From: Pseudomonas sp. Irchel 3H7
Lineage (GTDB): Bacteria; Pseudomonadota; Gammaproteobacteria; Pseudomonadales; Pseudomonadaceae
Length of the DNA stretch: 64,000 nt
Direction: 5' to 3'
Assembly: GCF_900187605.1 (NCBI RefSeq)
Contig: NZ_FYEA01000001.1
Span: 186,001-250,000, forward strand
Part shown: positions 61,599 through 64,000 of the stretch, in pieces
How the letters are laid out: the number at the start of each line of letters is the position of its first letter
How positions within the stretch are numbered: the first letter of the stretch is position 1
Made by a program: the position numbers and the translations under genes
Notes under the pieces: model-generated
The model's database searches: none
What the model was told of the DNA's origin: nothing
The model's input: only the letters and a program-made list of their open reading frames with translations

Positions 61599-64000
61599 AA
61601 ATCTTCCTTCTGCGATTCAAGGGCGACGGTGCTGCCGGTCACCTGAAACGGTGAGCGCGGCGCACGGGTGGGCAACGGCGCGATCGACAGCGGCAGTTTC
61701 GAGCCCTGGCTCATCAGCGACAGACGCACGAACATCCGCGTGAATTCGCTGGTGACGCTGTCCGGCGCCCCGGTTACAGGTAAACGCAACGTCAGCGGGA
61801 AATCGGTGTAATCCACGTTTGGCTGACGCTGCACCGAGAAATGCGCGCGCATCAGGCGCAGCAGCGACCATGGCCCGCCGTACTCCCAACCGGCCTCCAG
61901 ATCACGCACCACCAGATTCGGTTGCAGCGGGTCGTTGACCGGACGCTCCTTGCCGTTTCGCGCCCAGCGCAGGGTCAGGCGGACAGGCTGGCCGACCATC
62001 CAGCGCAGATTCGGTTGCTCGGCTGCCGGATAGTTGATTTGCTGATTGCCGGCGAGCAAGCCCCAGGCAATCACCTGATCGGCGCCCAGCTCATCATCGC
62101 GATCGGTGCGCCAGCGCACGTCCAGCTCGACGCCAAGGATGCCGCTCTTGTCGCGCACGAACAGCGGCGTCAGCCAACTGCTGGCTTGCTTCAAGCGGTT
62201 GAGAAAATCCGCCGCGGCGAGGCGTTCCGGGGTCTGGTTGGTGGCAAGGCCGGCCTGCGCGACCGGCAGTTTTTTGTCGATCAGTTGCAGAAAATATTCA
62301 ACCCGCGCCGGATCGGCGTCCTGCATCTGCACGCCGTTGGCGAACGGAAAGCGATCCGCCAGATATTGATTGAAGTAGTTGGCCAGCTCATTCCATGCCG
62401 CAGCGGCCTGTTGCACTTGCAGCATCTGGCAACGCTGCATGGCTTCCTGTTGCAGCTCCACCGCGCGCATCGCCAACGTGCCGCGTCCGCCGGCGATGTT
62501 GGCGGTCTGCAGCATTTGCAGGCAGGAATTGACGTCCATCTCGACGAAATCGCGGCTGACCAGTTGCTCGATCTGTGCCGGCGAACTGGCCGGGTTGGCC
62601 TCTTTGTATTTGCGCAGTTCGTCGTTGAGCGCACTGAACTGCGTCACGCGTTCGTAATCCAGGGCCGAGAGATTGGCTTGCTGTGTTGTCAGCCACTGCA
62701 ACGAAGACGTGCGCCGCTCAGTGATGCCGAGCATGGTGTTGAACTGCTGCTTGAGGCTCAGTTTCAGATCCTGCACGTCGCTGGCGCCGAACAGTTCCAG
62801 ACCAAGGTTTTTCGAACCGTCCCACTGGCTGATTTCGGCCCGTCCGCCGAACAGTGGTTGCGCGGTGATTTCATCCAGACCACCAATAAGCTGCGCCATG
62901 GCGCGGCGGTTGAGCGCCGCTTGCAGACGCGTGGCGAGATCCGCGCGGTGCACCTCGACGAAAGCCTTTTGCAGGGCCATGGCTTGCTCGGCCTGCACAT
63001 TGAACACAGCGTAAGGATGCGCCTGATCGTTGTGATCCTTGAGGCTCAACCACATCGCCTGGGCGGCGGCACGCTCGGCGGCTTTGAGCACCGCAACGCG
63101 ATAGTCCGGTGGAATGCGTGGCAGTTCTTCGGCGATGTAGCTGTTGTAGTCGGCGAAATATTTCAGCGATTCATTGAGGTCATCACCGTCCACGGTCTGG
63201 CCTTGCATATTGACGTTGTCTTCGCTGGCACGCAGGGCGACCGAAACGAAGTCGCGCTTGAACAGGGCCTGTATCGCGTTATCGAGTTTCACCACTTGCT
63301 CTTGCAACGCCAATTGCCCGCTGACTTGCTGTACCAGCAAATTGTCCCGCGAGCCAACCTGTGCGATCCATTGATCGCGGAAACTCTGCTGCAAGCGTGA
63401 CGCTTGTGTGTCGAGGTCTTGTTGGACTTGCGCGCCCAACAATGTGCTCTTGCCCACTTTGGCGAGGAAGTCACCATAACCCGGCACCAATTCCTGGCCT
63501 TTGCCACGGCTCCACGTTGCATTGGTCAGGGCAATTGCCGCTTGCAGATCGTCGACCAGCGCGGTCAGCTCTTCGAGCTCGCGCAGGCTGTTGCCACTGC
63601 CGGCCTCCAATTGATCGAGGTGCAACTTTAGATAACCGGCCTTGCTGACAAAGTTGTCGGCGAGAAAATACTGATCCAGCCAGCGCTGCATCAATCCGGA
63701 AAAGTTGCTGACGATCAGTGGTCGGTCGACGCTCAGATCCAGCGCCTGCAAGCTGCCGTCTTCCGCGGCCACGAGCAGCCGATTGTAGAACGCCGCGTAG
63801 GGCAAGGTGCCGGTGTTGAGGTTCAGCGACAGCGCGTTGTTGCTCAATTGCACCAAGTCGTCCAGTGGCGCGCGCTGATTGTTTTGCACCTGATTGAATA
63901 GCTGGTTCTGCTGTTCCAGACGCAAGGCCCGATCCACCAGATCGTTCGCCTTCAGATAGTTCTGCCACTGCGCCGGGTCGTCGCTTTCGACACTGCTGCG
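61595..64000 (-). CDS. tssM: Type VI secretion membrane-complex protein TssM, N-terminal part outside window
   Basis: The last 802 codons are visible; the frame continues past the right edge. It shows the IcmF-related and DUF1215-type regions: FAALNDEL-like SALNDELRKYK, SSLQWLTTQQANLSALD, and the C-terminal domain with LRLMRAHFSVQRQPN and DFPLTLRLPVTGAPDSVTSEF. TssM spans the inner membrane and reaches the outer-membrane lipoprotein TssJ. The membrane helices and Walker motif would lie outside the window. Downstream tssA overlaps its stop. Confidence 0.92.
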   Translation of the reverse strand, partial: RSSVESDDPAQWQNYLKANDLVDRALRLEQQNQLFNQVQNNQRAPLDDLVQLSNNALSLNLNTGTLPYAAFYNRLLVAAEDGSLQALDLSVDRPLIVSNFSGLMQRWLDQYFLADNFVSKAGYLKLHLDQLEAGSGNSLRELEELTALVDDLQAAIALTNATWSRGKGQELVPGYGDFLAKVGKSTLLGAQVQQDLDTQASRLQQSFRDQWIAQVGSRDNLLVQQVSGQLALQEQVVKLDNAIQALFKRDFVSVALRASEDNVNMQGQTVDGDDLNESLKYFADYNSYIAEELPRIPPDYRVAVLKAAERAAAQAMWLSLKDHNDQAHPYAVFNVQAEQAMALQKAFVEVHRADLATRLQAALNRRAMAQLIGGLDEITAQPLFGGRAEISQWDGSKNLGLELFGASDVQDLKLSLKQQFNTMLGITERRTSSLQWLTTQQANLSALDYERVTQFSALNDELRKYKEANPASSPAQIEQLVSRDFVEMDVNSCLQMLQTANIAGGRGTLAMRAVELQQEAMQRCQMLQVQQAAAAWNELANYFNQYLADRFPFANGVQMQDADPARVEYFLQLIDKKLPVAQAGLATNQTPERLAAADFLNRLKQASSWLTPLFVRDKSGILGVELDVRWRTDRDDELGADQVIAWGLLAGNQQINYPAAEQPNLRWMVGQPVRLTLRWARNGKERPVNDPLQPNLVVRDLEAGWEYGGPWSLLRLMRAHFSVQRQPNVDYTDFPLTLRLPVTGAPDSVTSEFTRMFVRLSLMSQGSKLPLSIAPLPTRAPRSPFQVTGSTVALESQKEDL

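Overview
The window looks like a chromosomal segment of a Pseudomonas of the P. fluorescens/P. koreensis type. Reasons: GC near 60% by eye, dense Pseudomonas REP/REPIN repeats of several families, an AprA-type serralysin, an arsRBCH operon, a cyn operon, ANR-type sites in front of universal stress proteins, AlkC, MiaE and a type VI secretion locus. No tRNA, rRNA, CRISPR array, integrase, transposase or prophage gene was recognised.

Layout. 1-6.8 kb: chemoreceptor (cut by the left edge), DksA2-like factor, RpiR regulator, lipoprotein, GST and AlkC. 6.8-14.6 kb is accessory: two low-GC orphan genes each followed by a related repeat (possibly degenerate integron-cassette sites), a T6SS lipase effector of Tle1 type with two paralogous immunity-like lipoproteins, and a duplicated small gene (DUF6124 type) whose two ~300-nt leaders diverge but keep base pairing, with a GIY-YIG-like gene between the copies. 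14.6-17 kb: DapF-like enzyme lacking a canonical catalytic cysteine, GNAT, DUF4287 and cytochrome b561. 17.1-23.5 kb: tightly packed seven-gene operon (thermostable-hemolysin family protein, acyl/aryl-adenylating enzyme, haem-oxygenase-like di-iron enzyme, SDR, TPR protein, response regulator, sensor kinase) with an operator-like inverted repeat in front. 23.5-26.5 kb: three transcription units with ANR-type sites (GNAT, zinc alcohol dehydrogenase, tandem Usp). 26.5-29.9 kb: arsenic operon. 30-35.7 kb: LysR/GMC oxidoreductase/MHS transporter and a five-unit 130-bp tandem repeat. 35.7-40.7 kb: AprA, topoisomerase III behind a perfect palindrome containing a LexA-type box, GNAT and a conserved small protein. 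40.9-43.5 kb: cynR divergent from cynS-DUF2790-cynT. 43.5-51.3 kb: ProA-like dehydrogenase, glutaminase, GFA protein, RstAB-like two-component system, MiaE, Usp and DUF1289. 51.5-56 kb: acnB with a long structured leader, then an SdaC-type transporter. 56-60.5 kb: small membrane proteins, tautomerase, a threonine-rich leader peptide with a textbook attenuator in front of an isochorismatase-family hydrolase, two small secreted proteins and a 2-hydroxyacid dehydrogenase. 60.5-64 kb: tssA and the C-terminal part of tssM.

How parts work together. The Tle1-like lipase would need a T6SS such as the tssM-tssA locus at the right end, while the DUF2931 lipoproteins would protect the producer. The ANR-type sites suggest a low-oxygen response shared by the alcohol dehydrogenase, two Usp proteins and perhaps one GNAT. 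Cyanase and carbonic anhydrase together detoxify cyanate. The seven-gene operon has the enzyme mix of a small biosynthetic pathway under its own two-component control; its product is unknown.

The strongest candidates for undescribed biology are the covarying leader RNAs at 12.7-13.0 and 14.1-14.5 kb, the attenuator at 57.4-57.5 kb, the operon at 17.1-23.5 kb and the acnB leader. All calls come from reading the sequence; no database search was run.
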